A stretch of DNA of 22,437 nucleotides from contig JAGOUP010000003.1 in assembly GCA_018061205.1 (NCBI GenBank), forward strand, positions 1 to 22,437. Direction: 5' to 3'. The notes under the pieces are model-generated. The model was not told the origin of the DNA. It saw only the letters and a list, made by a program, of their open reading frames with translations, and did not search any database. The stretch comes from Candidatus Levyibacteriota bacterium. Lineage in GTDB: Bacteria > Patescibacteriota > Microgenomatia > Levybacterales > UBA12049. A program made the position numbers and the translations under genes. Shown here piece by piece: positions 13,026-21,094 of the stretch. How positions within the stretch are numbered: position 1 is the first letter of the stretch; each line of letters opens with the position of its first letter.

Positions 13026-16000
13026 TGCCCACCATCATGTCCGCTGCTCCCAATACCCGTACCATCTTTTAGTGTGTCACCAAATAATCTGCCTCCTTCT
13101 ACTACCCAGAAAGCGATGAATGCGAAAAAGAATCCCATGGCTTTGAGCTTTACCATATCTTTTGCTCGTACACGTAATGCTCGTTTTGCTGCATGCTCCC
13201 ATTTCTTAGCACCATCGTGTATTTTCTTATGCTTTTCATGACTTTCATGTGTTGCATGTTCAATTTTTCCCTGTTTCTCTCCTTCGGATAACGTAGCATC
13301 ACGTCTAATTTCATGAATTTCTTGTGCCAAGCGTGCCTCTTCTGCTTCAAGTGCTGTTTTTATGGATCCTACAAGATATTGCCGTAGTTCATTGAACATA
13401 TGGCGGCGTTCTTCCTGTGTCAACGGCTCAGCATGTGGACCCAAGATTTTTTGCGCTTCAGTCACAGGTATCTCAAAGGGTAAATTTTTGATTCCCATAA
13501 TATCAAAGAACCCTGGCAAATTATTTGCAGCAATATACTCTATGATGGTAAATCGCATTGCTTTTGCTTCATCAAGATTTCCATTGATGGATTTCCAATA
13601 CGAAGCTGCTTCTTTTGCAGCACTCATCTTTTCTTCTAGTTTCGGTGAATCGAGGAATTTATGATAAGCCTTGATGGCTTTATCAGCATCATCGATATCA
13701 TTAAAATTTCGTACCAGTCCATCACTAGCAGGACTAATTGACCATCTCTTTGATAAAGGCGTCCATCCTTTAAATGCTTGTTGAACCACTGGATCATCAA
13801 ACCCCAATGTTGGATCTTCCAACTTGTCATATAACGCATCATCATTGACAAATGCACGCTCATAATGATGCACAAATAAATAATGTTCATCAAAATGATT
13901 TTTCGTAATCCCCTGGTATGGATGCCCATGGGCATCTATTTTTTGTCCTTGTTGGAGAATCTCGTCATCATGAATGAACTTCTTCATAGATTTGTACATA
14001 CTCTGAATAGTATCTGCTGCTTGATTGGCCTTTACGACATCTCCACCATACTGTGCCTTTAAATGTTCAACTAATGCATCTCGTATATCGGTCACTGTTC
14101 CTTTAGAATCCTTCATCGTTTCAAAATCTATTTGGTATGGCCCTCTTTTTCTAATAGCGTCTTTTTCGTCTTGTGTCATAGTTGTTCGAATTTTAGATTC
14201 AGGGCGAAATCCTTGCTCCCTCACTGCATGCAACGCTGCACCAAATTCCTGTTTGAAGGTGTCGTAATCAACGACGTCATTAAAGCCTGTTGGTCCTCCA
14301 TTATTTTTGGCAAAAATAGTTTTATTCATGTTTCGGAGTCTGTCCAACATCGTATCATCCTCCGGCCAACGCAGTCTCAGCATATGGATGATTTCTTCAG
14401 GACGATATGTTGCAACTTTTTGCCATGCTTGTTCACGATCACCAAATTCATGCTTATCATTTCCATCAAAATCTTGTTTCAAACGTAAAAATAACCCCAT
14501 CTCCTTGGATTGCTCCAACGCTTCATGTTTTTGGTGAGCATTTAATGTCCCTGTTATTCCATGGACTAACGCATACCGTCTTTCAAAATAGGAATTCATG
14601 GCTTGCAGTGTGCCTTTCAGACGCCATCCAGACGATGCAAAATCTTGTGCTGCTGAAATATTGATAAACAATAAATCTCCAAGAATTTTACGTTGCTGTT
14701 CATTAAGATTATGCTTATGCCCTTCCTCCGCTTGCAAAAGTAACCAATCATCTACCATTGCTTTTTTTACGATATTGTCGTGTATGGCTTGTTCTTCTTC
14801 ATTCAGCACATCCCATTTATCGAATAAAAAGCTTTCAGGATTAAAAGGCTGAAGGGCTGCGGCTGATGAAAAATATGAATCCAATCCAAATAATTCATGT
14901 CCTCTTGCTGAAACTACTGCTTCACGTTGGGTGTTTTTTGATAGATTCAACCCAAGCGTAATAACCCTGCGTATTTCATCACGCAAAGCCATATTTTCTA
15001 TATATTCTCTCCTTTGATCATCAGACCACCCAACATGGAACGTTTTTGTTTCTTCATATTCTTTTACATAATCACCACCACCCGCTGCTGCTGCTATTGC
15101 TGCTGCTTGGGCCTCTTGCCATACTGCTCCATATTCTCCAACTCCGGCTTTTGCCAACTGAATATGCTCATCCATAAGTCTTTGCCGAAGTGATGCCATC
15201 ATCTCGGGAGTCACGTGTCCTCTTCTCCATTGCTCTCCACCTCTATTGAACTGTTCTAGTCGTATATCCTCCAGTAATGCTTCTGCACGATGTGCCATAG
15301 AGCTAGCTTTTCCTCCATCAATTTCATACCCTAACAACACATTTGTTGCTAATACAAATTGTGCTGCTTTTTTCATTTGCTCAGTATCACCACTCCCAAT
15401 AACACCGGCCAAAGACATATTTCGAGACCGTGCTTCAAAAATAGAATTCAATAACAAACTTCGCTCAGGGCTACTTCGTAAAAACCGCGAGGCTTCTTGC
15501 ATAGCAGATTGTAACTCTCCCCAATATTTATCTTGCAACGGATCTATTCCTGATCGTTCAGCGGAACGGTATAACGCGTTGAAATGCTTATTGACCCATG
15601 CTTCAACAACCTTGGGATCACCTTGTAATCTCCTCTGATCTTCTTCACTCAATTTGAAATAGGAACGGTCTGGTCCTGTCTTTGCTTCACTGGCTGATTC
15701 TAGAGAAAGCTGTGTGCGTAGCTGTGCAAGAGTTGTATTTGCCTGTACCAAATCAGGACCTGTTACTCTTCCTGAATCTTTGAGGTTTTCAAGTCGTTCA
15801 ATATACCTATTCAGTGAGCGAGTTCCCATATCTACATCTTCTGCTCCCGGCCCTCCACGACGTCTATCTACCTCGGTATTATACTCGCCCACAAATGTAT
15901 CTAACTCACTGCCTGGTGTAGGCGTTACACCAGTGATATTGTTCCCAACTACGCCCGGCTCAATCAGCGCACGTCTTTGTATAGCATCTAACTTAAGTTC

Positions 16001-16975
16001 ATCTTTTAAGACTCCTACTTTTTCTCGCAAATGCTCTGGACGATAGTTAAACACTCCTGCTGCATTTGGTTCTCCATTTTTACCCACTTCACCTGCGCCA
16101 ATGTTATGCACTTTTTCGACAACCTCAGCCAATTTCTTTTCCTGCTCTGCTGTCAAGAAGGGTGCCTTTCCTTCGTCTGCTAACTCATGTAATATTTTTC
16201 TCGCTTCCTCCACGCGCTCTTCAAGAGATAGTCGAGCATTGGTAAATACTGTTTTTGCTTCTACAGCTCTCTCCCCTTCTTTTTCTTTGGATGTTATCTC
16301 AGGATAGATATCTAAATCAACAGCAGATTTTACTGTCTGTAGCGTATCAGCATTTTTTAATTCCTCGTCTGAAAGACTATCAATCCATGCTTTTTTGAGG
16401 ATAATTTTCCCAACAGCTGAGGAGGGTGCCTCTCCACTGAGAATACGCTGCGTTATCTCTTTTTGTTGTTCTGGAGTGGGCATCGGACTCGTATCTCCAT
16501 ACACTGCCTTCCATATCACTTTTATCGTCTCACTAGCTTCTATAGGGTCGATTCCCTGATCTATCATTTGTTCTAGAGATTTGCTGTCAGCTTTCTTCCC
16601 ATCTTTTTTTGCCTCATCACTCACTCTTTGACGAAGTGCTTTTTGTTTTTCTTTCGTTAGTTCAGGCAGGATGTCTCCTGGTTGTCTTTCTTTTTGCCAT
16701 TTTTTAGGATCTGTCCCTGCCTCGATGAGGGATTTGAGCCGAACAGGATCTATTCTGAGTCCTTTTATTTCACGCAAATACTTACCCCACGCAACAGCAG
16801 TTTTTGTTCGTTGTTCAAAAGAAGCTTTTCCCTCTATAGTCTTCGTTTTTTCTGCGGTAGCCGTCGTAGTACCCCCCTCATTTTTGGTCATGACTGCGCC
16901 TTCTGTTGCCATACTTCTAGCATACGAGGAAGTGCCCTTGGGTGTCAACTCAACAGTGGTAGATTCTGTATTCAT
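13022..16975 (-). CDS. 1317-residue helical protein with C-terminal membrane anchor
   Basis: I cannot name this protein. The N-terminal 60 residues are Thr/Ser/Ala-rich and probably disordered. The rest is dominated by charged, helix-forming segments rich in Glu, Lys, Gln and Ala, with no signal peptide and no nucleotide-binding or catalytic motif that I can recognise. Near the C-terminus is a long charged helix (LEAEEARLAQEIHEIRRDAT...), then a basic stretch (KRALRVRAKDMVKLKA) and one hydrophobic segment (MGFFFAFIAFWVVEG), followed by a Gly/His tail. This suggests a cytoplasmic protein held at the membrane by its tail. It is convergent with the TrbL-like gene and may be part of the same envelope machine. 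A -10 TACACT (16990-16985) lies nine bases before the ATG. Confidence 0.75.
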   Translation of the reverse strand: MNTESTTVELTPKGTSSYARSMATEGAVMTKNEGGTTTATAEKTKTIEGKASFEQRTKTAVAWGKYLREIKGLRIDPVRLKSLIEAGTDPKKWQKERQPGDILPELTKEKQKALRQRVSDEAKKDGKKADSKSLEQMIDQGIDPIEASETIKVIWKAVYGDTSPMPTPEQQKEITQRILSGEAPSSAVGKIILKKAWIDSLSDEELKNADTLQTVKSAVDLDIYPEITSKEKEGERAVEAKTVFTNARLSLEERVEEARKILHELADEGKAPFLTAEQEKKLAEVVEKVHNIGAGEVGKNGEPNAAGVFNYRPEHLREKVGVLKDELKLDAIQRRALIEPGVVGNNITGVTPTPGSELDTFVGEYNTEVDRRRGGPGAEDVDMGTRSLNRYIERLENLKDSGRVTGPDLVQANTTLAQLRTQLSLESASEAKTGPDRSYFKLSEEDQRRLQGDPKVVEAWVNKHFNALYRSAERSGIDPLQDKYWGELQSAMQEASRFLRSSPERSLLLNSIFEARSRNMSLAGVIGSGDTEQMKKAAQFVLATNVLLGYEIDGGKASSMAHRAEALLEDIRLEQFNRGGEQWRRGHVTPEMMASLRQRLMDEHIQLAKAGVGEYGAVWQEAQAAAIAAAAGGGDYVKEYEETKTFHVGWSDDQRREYIENMALRDEIRRVITLGLNLSKNTQREAVVSARGHELFGLDSYFSSAAALQPFNPESFLFDKWDVLNEEEQAIHDNIVKKAMVDDWLLLQAEEGHKHNLNEQQRKILGDLLFINISAAQDFASSGWRLKGTLQAMNSYFERRYALVHGITGTLNAHQKHEALEQSKEMGLFLRLKQDFDGNDKHEFGDREQAWQKVATYRPEEIIHMLRLRWPEDDTMLDRLRNMNKTIFAKNNGGPTGFNDVVDYDTFKQEFGAALHAVREQGFRPESKIRTTMTQDEKDAIRKRGPYQIDFETMKDSKGTVTDIRDALVEHLKAQYGGDVVKANQAADTIQSMYKSMKKFIHDDEILQQGQKIDAHGHPYQGITKNHFDEHYLFVHHYERAFVNDDALYDKLEDPTLGFDDPVVQQAFKGWTPLSKRWSISPASDGLVRNFNDIDDADKAIKAYHKFLDSPKLEEKMSAAKEAASYWKSINGNLDEAKAMRFTIIEYIAANNLPGFFDIMGIKNLPFEIPVTEAQKILGPHAEPLTQEERRHMFNELRQYLVGSIKTALEAEEARLAQEIHEIRRDATLSEGEKQGKIEHATHESHEKHKKIHDGAKKWEHAAKRALRVRAKDMVKLKAMGFFFAFIAFWVVEGGRLFGDTLKDGTGIGSSGHDGGH

Positions 16976-17055
16976 AGTGAATGCAGTGTACCCTGCGGAG
17001 CGTGCACAACCTTGATTTTATCTTTATAAAACCATTACAATACGTACTGTTAGTC

Positions 17056-17087
17056 ATTGTTATATTGCTTAATTGCTCTATTGTTGT
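17056..17087 (+). repeat. Left inverted repeat of the four-helix-bundle element
   Basis: Four units start at 17056, 17064, 17072 and 17080 (ATTGTTAT, ATTGCTTA, ATTGCTCT, ATTGTTGT). The fourth unit ends exactly one base before the ATG at 17088. The matching inverted array is at 17467-17498. Confidence 0.85.
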
Positions 17088-17468
17088 ATGGATCAAAAGA
17101 GATACCTTCAATTAAATAGCATCGACTGTTATAAAGAAGCTTTTGTTTTATCGAACTACGTATGGAAAATTGTTATAACATGGGACTATTTTGCTAAAAA
17201 GACCATTGGCATACAATTTGTTACAGCTATGGACTCAATTTCTGCCAATATAGCAGAAGGCTTTGGACGATACGGCAAAAAGGATAAGATTAAATTTTAT
17301 TTCTATAGCTTTGGTTCTGTTAAAGAAAGTCTTGACTGGAATGAAAAGGCTAAAATAAGAAAACTTGTTTCAAACGAACAATATGAACATATATTTGCCA
17401 TTTTACAGAATTTACCTAAATCAATTCATCAATTGATTAAATATACAAACATGAAATTAAAAGAATAA
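17088..17468 (+). CDS. Four-helix-bundle protein of the 23S intervening-sequence (S23/IVP) family
   Basis: A 126-residue, all-helical protein. The core SISANIAEGFGRYGKKDKIKFY and the following FGSVKESLDW are the recognisable signature of the family ('SIp.NIAEG.gR.s..e...Fl.iA.gSl.E'). The opening helix (YKEAFVLSNYVWKIVITW) fits too. Relatives are encoded within intervening sequences of 23S rRNA genes and, as Avd, assist diversity-generating retroelements; they are basic and bind nucleic acid. No rRNA or reverse transcriptase is in this window. The reading frame fills the space between two inverted four-unit arrays exactly: ATG one base after the left one, stop overlapping the first base pair of the right one. 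This suggests it belongs to the repeat as a mobile unit. Confidence 0.85.
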   Translation: MDQKRYLQLNSIDCYKEAFVLSNYVWKIVITWDYFAKKTIGIQFVTAMDSISANIAEGFGRYGKKDKIKFYFYSFGSVKESLDWNEKAKIRKLVSNEQYEHIFAILQNLPKSIHQLIKYTNMKLKE

Positions 17469-17498
17469 CAATGAAACAATCAAACAATAGAACAATAA
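17467..17498 (-). repeat. Right inverted repeat of the four-helix-bundle element
   Basis: Four AACAATNN units start at 17467, 17475, 17483 and 17491. The first overlaps the stop codon TAA (17466-17468) and contains the ATG (17471) of the next gene. The array thus encodes the first nine residues (MKQSNNRTI) of the ATPase/winged-helix protein. Confidence 0.85.
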
Positions 17499-18868
17499 AG
17501 TCTTCCCACTTTGAATCACTCTATCCTGTGGAGACACGGTTTGAGGAAATTGCAGCACTCGTGCGATTTCTTAAAGAAGGAAAATCTTGCCAAGTACTCT
17601 CTCTACCGGGTGGTGGGAGATCAAATTTTTTGGGACTGCTGTCTTATAACCATGCGATCCGAGAAAAACATCTGGGAGACCAACAGCAATGGTTTCATTT
17701 TGTTGATATCGATTTCTCGCAAATTCGCAAACAACCACTTTCTGAAACCTATAAACTGATTTTCCTAGAAATCATCAACTCACTCCAAGAACGAGAACTC
17801 TTGGAAGAATATGCAGTTGTAAAAGAACACTTCAAAGAAGCATTGGAATTCCATGATGGGCTCGTTCTATTTCAGGGACTAAAAAAATCTATCGATTTTT
17901 TGTGCTTGGAAAAAAAACTCACTGTCGTGCTTTTGTTTGATCGTTTTGAAGAATACCTCTCCATGCTCACTCCTGAGTTTTTCACGAACCTGCGCATTTT
18001 GCAAAATCATGCAAAATATCGATTCTCTGTGGTACTTTCTCTCCCAAAAGCCCTAGAAGAAGTTGTGGAACCATCACTTTTTATGGATTTCTCTGATGCG
18101 ATTTCAGGAAATCTCCTCTATCTCTCCTTGGACGATACTGTGGGACTCACGTTTCGCATAGATTACATCGAAAAAGTGACAGGCAAAACGCTCAACGAAA
18201 CACAACGTGCTGAGATACTGCGTCTCACAGGGGGCCATCCAAAACTGACACGAATTTGCGTGGAAATGGCTTTGAAGGAACACAATGTCATCCTGAGTGA
18301 AACGAAGGATCTGACACCAGAGATCCTGAAACAAGTTCAGGATGACAAAATTGATGACAAGATTAAAGCAGCACTCAAAGACATTTGGCAAGTCTTTAAT
18401 CCTGCGGAACAATCACATTTTCTCAAAGATTTATTTGGGAAAACTTATGAAGATGAACATACCAAATATCTGGAGGCCATAGGTATCATCAAAGACACAA
18501 CAATCACTATTCCACTTTTTGAAACATTTGTCGAAGAACAAAAAACGGCACAAACAACACCAGAGGTAACAGCGATACAGTATGTTTCTGAGACAAATAG
18601 TATTGTGAAAGGACAAATTGATCTTTCAGAAAAGCTCACCGCCACTGAATTTCGTCTCCTTCGATTTTTTTTGGAAAATCCTGGAACTATTTTAGAGAGA
18701 AATGCTATAATTTCTGGGGTGTGGAAAGAGAATAAAACCATTCTCGGTGTGACAGATCAAGCGCTCGATCAACTCGTGTTCCGACTCAGACGAAAAATAG
18801 AAGAAGATCCAAATAACCCCACACATCTCCATACCATTAAAGGAAGAGGATTCAAATTTTCACCGTGA
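17471..18868 (+). CDS. STAND/AAA-like ATPase fused to an OmpR-type winged helix
   Basis: A 465-residue protein. After nine residues encoded by a repeat, SLYPVETRFEEIAALVRFLKEG leads to a phosphate-binding loop, SLPGGGRSNFL (about 43-53), in which the usual Lys is Arg. The Walker B-like segment is VVLLFDRFEEY (about 154-164), followed by an AAA/STAND-like helical part (LRLTGGHPKLTRICVEMAL, about 248-266). The C-terminal 90 residues are a transcriptional-regulator winged helix: LTATEFRLLRFFLENPG, then TILERNAIISGVW, ALDQLVFRLRRKIEEDP and HTIKGRGFKFSP. A DNA-bound switch driven by nucleotide is a reasonable guess. Residues 273-292 (VILSETKDLTPEILKQVQDD) come from an inserted palindromic element. 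Confidence 0.8.
   Translation: MKQSNNRTIKSSHFESLYPVETRFEEIAALVRFLKEGKSCQVLSLPGGGRSNFLGLLSYNHAIREKHLGDQQQWFHFVDIDFSQIRKQPLSETYKLIFLEIINSLQERELLEEYAVVKEHFKEALEFHDGLVLFQGLKKSIDFLCLEKKLTVVLLFDRFEEYLSMLTPEFFTNLRILQNHAKYRFSVVLSLPKALEEVVEPSLFMDFSDAISGNLLYLSLDDTVGLTFRIDYIEKVTGKTLNETQRAEILRLTGGHPKLTRICVEMALKEHNVILSETKDLTPEILKQVQDDKIDDKIKAALKDIWQVFNPAEQSHFLKDLFGKTYEDEHTKYLEAIGIIKDTTITIPLFETFVEEQKTAQTTPEVTAIQYVSETNSIVKGQIDLSEKLTATEFRLLRFFLENPGTILERNAIISGVWKENKTILGVTDQALDQLVFRLRRKIEEDPNNPTHLHTIKGRGFKFSP
18287..18346. repeat. 60-base palindromic element inserted in frame in a CDS
   Basis: It begins GTCATCCTGA (18287-18296) and ends with the exact inverse TCAGGATGAC (18337-18346). Inside are AAGGATCT and its partner AGATCCT, and the hairpin CCTGAAACAAGTTCAGG. 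It is 20 codons long, starts on a codon boundary and has no stop in this frame. Related copies lie between genes at 7608, 10239, 11319 and 18934. Confidence 0.8.
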
Positions 18869-18885
18869 ATTTTATTATTAAGATT

Positions 18886-18960
18886 GTCGCGATTCGCTCC
18901 CTCCATAGGCGGGCAGGCGCAATGACAAGATCCGAGATCCTGAAATAAATTCAGGATGAC
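18886..18960. repeat. Palindromic element remnant after the ATPase gene
   Basis: The stretch after the ATPase stop contains GTCGCGATTCGCTCCC... up to AATGAC (18926), then GAGATCCTGAAATAAATTCA (from 18934) ending GGATGAC at 18960. The right half is a clear copy of the second palindrome family. The left half is a diverged variant. Confidence 0.5.
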
Positions 18961-18990
18961 AAAAAAAGCTCGCTTCGCTTGCTTTTTTTT
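18961..18990. terminator. Bidirectional-type hairpin terminator
   Basis: AAAAAAAGC (18961-18969) pairs with GCTTTTTTT (18981-18989) around a TCGCTTCGCTT loop, giving a T-run on either strand. It closes the ATPase/winged-helix unit just before the promoter of the pilin-like cluster, whose probable -35 (TTGCTT, 18979-18984) overlaps it. Confidence 0.5.
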
Positions 18991-19008
18991 GTGTTTTTGC
19001 GATACGAT
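18979..19008 (+). promoter_or_regulatory. Promoter of the pilin-like cluster
   Basis: TTGCTT (18979-18984), 18-base spacer, TACGAT (19003-19008). The GTG start codon at 19015 is seven bases past the -10, so a leaderless GTG transcript is predicted. The match is moderate. Confidence 0.4.
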
Positions 19009-19014
19009 AGATAG

Positions 19015-20244
19015 GTGAAGAAGTTATTTTTATTTCTGCTTTGTCTTTCATTTTGGATGTTCTCAGTGATTGCTGTTCCTCCTACACATGCTGCTGGCAT
19101 AACATGCAAAATAGAAACAGATCCAAAAATAGTTACGACAAATGACTCACACATAAAAACCCTAACCATCAATGCAAATGGTTTGGATGAGTCAAAAAAA
19201 TATCTCATAGCTATTAGTGGTGTTGGCTATGAATCTGTCCGTATCAAAAATCAGAAGTTCTCGGGTGGCAAGCTGACATTCTCTGATGTAAATGGCTATG
19301 GTATGCCTGCCTCTTCTACAGGAGGTACTATTGATACAGGACTTCTCCCTTATTATGTTGCTGATCTCAGTCCTACATTTCCTGCAGGAACTGTTACTGT
19401 TGAGGTCATTGATCCCAGTTGGTTTGGCAAACTAAATGAAGATAGAAAATGTCTCACTACATTTGCCGTAGAAAAGGGTACCGGAAATAAATGTCAAATG
19501 TTTTTTCCAACAGAAAAAATTGAAGCCGGACAAGATATCAAAATGCAACTCACTGGACTGGATCCTACTACTACCTATGTTACCTATCTCCAAAAAGATA
19601 GTGATAAAGGAAAGACAGTAACAAGTGCTTCAGGGAACGTTGTTTGCCATACTGGTGCTGAATATGAAAAGGCTGAAGGCGTCTCATTGGGCACATACGA
19701 AAACGGTATCTACTTTACCTCTGTGTACCCAACAGCAAAAACAGGATGCGATGCTCTTGCCCTTTCTCTGACATCACTCGCCACTACCTATACAGCAAAT
19801 GGGAAATTTGGCGTAGCAAAAGCATGTAGTGGGCTCATCATGATTCCTGGATTTGCTATAGGAGCAGGGACACCAGCATCAGCAACGGTTAGTGGATTCC
19901 TCGCATTTACTGGTACCATTCCTTCTCCTTGTAAAAACGGAGGGTCATCAACAGAGTTCAAGTATGAATGTCCGACGGCAATTGGTACTATCAACACCAA
20001 CCCAACAGAATTTGTCAAAAGAGTTATGGGAATTTTCCTAGGGATTGGAGGCGGCATTGCAACGCTGCTGATCATTTTAGCAGGATACAAAATCCTCACC
20101 TCACAAGGACAACCAGAAAAAATACAAGAAGCGAGAGAAACGATCACCTCTGTGGTTATCGGACTGCTCTTTATGATTTTTGCAATTGCCATACTGCAAA
20201 TAATTGGTGTCGATATATTGCGAATTCCAGGATTCTCAAGATAG
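19015..20244 (+). CDS. Exported protein with C-terminal type IV secretion pilin-like domain
   Basis: A 409-residue protein with a signal peptide (MKKLFLFLLCLSFWMFSVIAVPPTHA). The mature part has beta-rich, probably Ig-like modules with paired cysteines (residues near 30, 143, 158, 211, 243). A cysteine-bearing linker near FKYECPTAIG follows. The C-terminus is a two-helix domain: RVMGIFLGIGGGIATLLIIL, then AGYKILTSQGQPEKIQEARETITSVV and IGLLFMIFAIAILQIIGVDIL. The 'GYK.LTS.G.PE....A...I...IIGL' hairpin is the signature of the T4SS pilin-like family common in CPR bacteria, shared with the next three genes. The N-terminal domains would lie outside the membrane, perhaps a cap or adhesin of the same apparatus. 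The start is GTG. Confidence 0.75.
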   Translation: MKKLFLFLLCLSFWMFSVIAVPPTHAAGITCKIETDPKIVTTNDSHIKTLTINANGLDESKKYLIAISGVGYESVRIKNQKFSGGKLTFSDVNGYGMPASSTGGTIDTGLLPYYVADLSPTFPAGTVTVEVIDPSWFGKLNEDRKCLTTFAVEKGTGNKCQMFFPTEKIEAGQDIKMQLTGLDPTTTYVTYLQKDSDKGKTVTSASGNVVCHTGAEYEKAEGVSLGTYENGIYFTSVYPTAKTGCDALALSLTSLATTYTANGKFGVAKACSGLIMIPGFAIGAGTPASATVSGFLAFTGTIPSPCKNGGSSTEFKYECPTAIGTINTNPTEFVKRVMGIFLGIGGGIATLLIILAGYKILTSQGQPEKIQEARETITSVVIGLLFMIFAIAILQIIGVDILRIPGFSR

Positions 20245-20277
20245 GGGTAAGGGGAAAGCGTTAAGGGTAAAGAAAAT

Positions 20278-20631
20278 ATGAAATATTTAAAAAAACAACT
20301 TCCAAAATTTTGGGCTTTTACGGTAGGGGGGATTCCTATCGAACCTCCTGGCAGTGTTTCGCATCTCACACCTGACAAGGTCGGATTTTTGGGTGGGAAT
20401 ATCATCCAGCTCTTTATCAATCTCCTCCTCCTTTCAGCAACCATACTCACGCTCTTTTTTCTGATTTGGGGCGGGATAGATTGGATCATGTCCGGTGGTG
20501 ATAAAGAAGGTCTTGCAAAAGCAAAAGCAAAAATCACCTATGCAATCATAGGACTCATCATTGCAGTACTCTCATTTGCAATTATCAATATCATCGGCAC
20601 GTTTTTTGCCGTTGATCTTTTTCAAAAATAG
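20278..20631 (+). CDS. Type IV secretion pilin-like protein
   Basis: A 117-residue protein. A short N-terminal segment contains GGIPIEPPGSVSHL. Then come helix one (LFINLLLLSATILTLFFLIW), the turn GGIDWIMSGGDKEGLAKAKAKI and helix two (YAIIGLIIAVLSFAIINIIG). The 'GG...I.SGGD.....AK..I..AIIGL' turn is the hallmark shared with its neighbours and with VirB2/TrbC-like subunits. There is no obvious signal peptide. A purine-rich leader, GGGGTAAGGGGAAAGCG, precedes it, so it is probably transcribed with the gene at 19015. Confidence 0.8.
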   Translation: MKYLKKQLPKFWAFTVGGIPIEPPGSVSHLTPDKVGFLGGNIIQLFINLLLLSATILTLFFLIWGGIDWIMSGGDKEGLAKAKAKITYAIIGLIIAVLSFAIINIIGTFFAVDLFQK

Positions 20632-20644
20632 CTATTTTCACCCA

Positions 20645-20674
20645 TTGACAAGAACAGTAAAACAATACTACACT
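20645..20674 (+). promoter_or_regulatory. Internal promoter in the pilin-like cluster
   Basis: TTGACA (20645-20650), 18-base spacer, TACACT (20669-20674). The predicted start is near 20681, about six bases before the ATG at 20687. The third pilin-like gene can therefore be expressed separately, perhaps at a higher level as expected for a major subunit. Confidence 0.5.
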
Positions 20675-20686
20675 AATTATAGTTCT

Positions 20687-21082
20687 ATGAAAAAGTATTT
20701 ATCTATTGCATCTTCAGCTGGTACATTCCTTCTCGCTACTCCTGTGATCTATGCTCAGGAAAAAATAAAAATCTGCCCTGATGATACAAATTTCAGTGCA
20801 CTCTGCAAATTGGCAACAGGTGGCGTAGGAAATATTATAGAAAAAGCAGTTGTGTTTCTTTTTATCATCGCTGTTATTATCGCTTTGTTTTACCTGATTT
20901 GGGGTGGTATCAAATGGATTCTCTCAGGTGGTGATAAAGGTGGCGTTGAAGCAGCACGTGCTACCATCATCGCTGCTATTTTGGGACTAATCGTCACGCT
21001 CGCATCATTCTTTATCTTGACATTTGTTCTCAAATTCTTCGGCGTTGATCTCTTCAGCCTCACACTTCCTTCTATCAAATAA
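20687..21082 (+). CDS. Type IV secretion pilin-like protein with signal peptide
   Basis: A 131-residue protein. The signal peptide MKKYLSIASSAGTFLLATPV ends at IYA-Q. A short cysteine-containing segment (ICPDDTNFSALCKL) precedes helix one (VVFLFIIAVIIALFYLIW), the turn GGIKWILSGGDKGGVEAARATI and helix two (IAAILGLIVTLASFFILTFV). Size, processed N-terminus and two-helix core match VirB2-type major pilins. The frame is open upstream to 20561, but that part overlaps the previous gene and encodes no signal peptide. The ATG at 20687, just after an own promoter, is preferred. Confidence 0.82.
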   Translation: MKKYLSIASSAGTFLLATPVIYAQEKIKICPDDTNFSALCKLATGGVGNIIEKAVVFLFIIAVIIALFYLIWGGIKWILSGGDKGGVEAARATIIAAILGLIVTLASFFILTFVLKFFGVDLFSLTLPSIK

Positions 21083-21094
21083 TAGGGCTTTGTT

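Noticed and set aside
17073..17087. TTG start for the four-helix-bundle protein
   Set aside because: It lies in the repeat array; the ATG at 17088 is in frame and begins the conserved first helix region.
17088..17468. Placement within a 23S rRNA intervening sequence or a diversity-generating retroelement
   Set aside because: No rRNA sequence flanks the gene and no reverse transcriptase or template repeat is found in the window.
5032..18868. UGA read as an amino acid, as in some CPR lineages
   Set aside because: smpB and the ATPase/winged-helix gene both end on TGA at the natural family ends, and no frame continues sensibly past a TGA.
20561..20686. Upstream extension of the third pilin-like protein
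   Set aside because: It overlaps the previous gene in another frame and hides a clear signal peptide that begins at the ATG at 20687.
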